From Balaenoptera acutorostrata (taxonomy: Eukaryota; Chordata; Mammalia; Artiodactyla; Balaenopteridae), in assembly GCF_949987535.1 (NCBI RefSeq), contig NC_080067.1:51644910-51708909 (forward strand): DNA of 64,000 bases, in the 5' to 3' direction. Positions 63,104 to 64,000 of the stretch are shown one piece after another. The position numbers and the translations under genes are program-made. Positions within the stretch are counted from its first letter, which is position 1. Every line of letters starts with the position of its first letter. Under the pieces are notes generated by a model. It ran no database searches and was not told the origin of the DNA. It saw only the letters and a program-made list of their open reading frames with translations.

Positions 63104-64000
63104 CCTGGAGACCTGGGTTCTACCCTTGGTCTTGATACTAAGTTGCTTGGGCAGATACTTCTCTCTCTATGCACCTTGTTTTTCCTATCTTTTTTTGTTT
63201 GTTTGTTTGCTTTTCCATGTGTAAAATGAAGTTGAAATGGATGATCTCTATGTAACTGCCAAAACAAAACAAAACAAAAAAACCCTGACTTTGTCTCCAA
63301 GAAAATAAATTTAATGATTAATATTTCAAGTAATAAATGAAGCAAAACTTCCCCTTCCACAACTTGAATACTATAATGGTTTATAATGATCAACTATAAT
63401 ATTCAGTTTTTATTTTATTCTACTAAATTATCTACTAAATTGTCTTAACCCACAGAGGAATACAACTTAAAGGTTGTATTGAGACACTCAATGAGCCTAT
63501 AATCATCAACTCCTCTCAAACTCAAAAACCAACACATCATAAAATAATACCAACAATGCATTCAAAGATTGAGCCTATTTAAACATTTCAGCCGCAATAT
63601 TGTTGACATGATGGTTCATCATAAAACATTAATCTAGTAAATGCCTTGGGAGTTTATAAATGCATATGTGTCAAAATGTTAATTAATTGAAATGAATTAA
63701 ATTTAGCAAAACTATTATTATCCTTGCCTGGCAATTTAGGCAAAGAAAGAATTAGGTCCTGTTCAGACTGCTGCCTAATAAGTAGAACACTGGATTAATT
63801 ACCAAGAATCACAGACATATTGTTGTTATTTGGACATGCTACTTAGAAAGTCAGATTTCTAGGCACAATAGATTTGAACTTCAAGATACAGTGCTGGGGT
63901 GCCAGGTCATTAAACATGAATGGAAGTCAGGTTTCATCTGTAACCCAGAGTTCACATGAAAGCACAAAAATATATTCTAGCATGAAGTAAGGTAGGAACT
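63104..64000. other. Unassigned region to window end
   Basis: No gene is recognised. An (AAAAC)n run at about 63,261-63,283 and a (GTTT)n run near 63,195-63,211 are the only clear features. Confidence 0.45.

Overview
The window is mammalian nuclear DNA, almost certainly from a cetacean. Five tRNA-derived SINEs of the CHR-2 type share the opening gcttccctggtggcgcagtg, and there is one shorter CHR-1 type copy. These families are characteristic of Cetacea and their closest relatives. The sequence is AT-rich and CpG-poor, carries CA microsatellites, and contains no intact host protein gene that I recognise. I read it as a gene desert or a very large intron. Everything was read by eye, so names of old repeat families are resemblances, not search results.

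The centrepiece (25,772-32,771) is a full-length, recently inserted LINE-1. It has its 5' UTR with a YY1-like motif at the very start, ORF1, an intact 1,272-residue ORF2 with endonuclease, reverse transcriptase and Cys-rich motifs, and a 1.2 kb 3' UTR. It has two poly(A) tracts and perfect 16-bp target-site duplications at a TT/AAAAA endonuclease site. ORF1 carries a single in-frame amber codon after residue 113. The element therefore looks disabled for its own cis mobilisation while still encoding a complete ORF2 protein. It landed inside a much older LINE remnant.

Layout: 1-2,150 holds old L1 3' pieces interrupted by a CHR SINE. From 2,150 to 16,830 there is mostly unrecognised AT-rich DNA with MIR, old L1, an LTR-like repeat and simple repeats. 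A short L1 tail lies at 16,831, an old LTR-like repeat at 18.7 kb, a decayed L1 at 20.5-23.3 kb and a CHR-2 SINE at 23.6 kb. After the young L1 comes an LTR plus internal remnant of a degraded endogenous retrovirus (33.8-35.2 kb), then old L1, MIR and L2-like pieces up to 43 kb. A reverse-strand L1 tail sits at 46.7 kb. A CHR SINE at 49.5 kb abuts a fragment resembling LRP2BP (Sel1-like repeats) on the minus strand. Another decayed ORF1-type LINE (53.9-55.9 kb) is split by a CHR-2 SINE. Near the right end are a CHR-1 SINE, a CHR-2 SINE with a two-part tail, an L2 3' end and an MLT1-type LTR.

Functionally, the only plausible active product is L1 ORF2p. The CHR SINEs are the kind of non-autonomous element that depends on L1-type ORF2p acting in trans, so an ORF1-dead, ORF2-intact L1 in a CHR-rich genome is the most interesting relationship here. 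No CRISPR, operon, integron or other novel multi-gene system is present.
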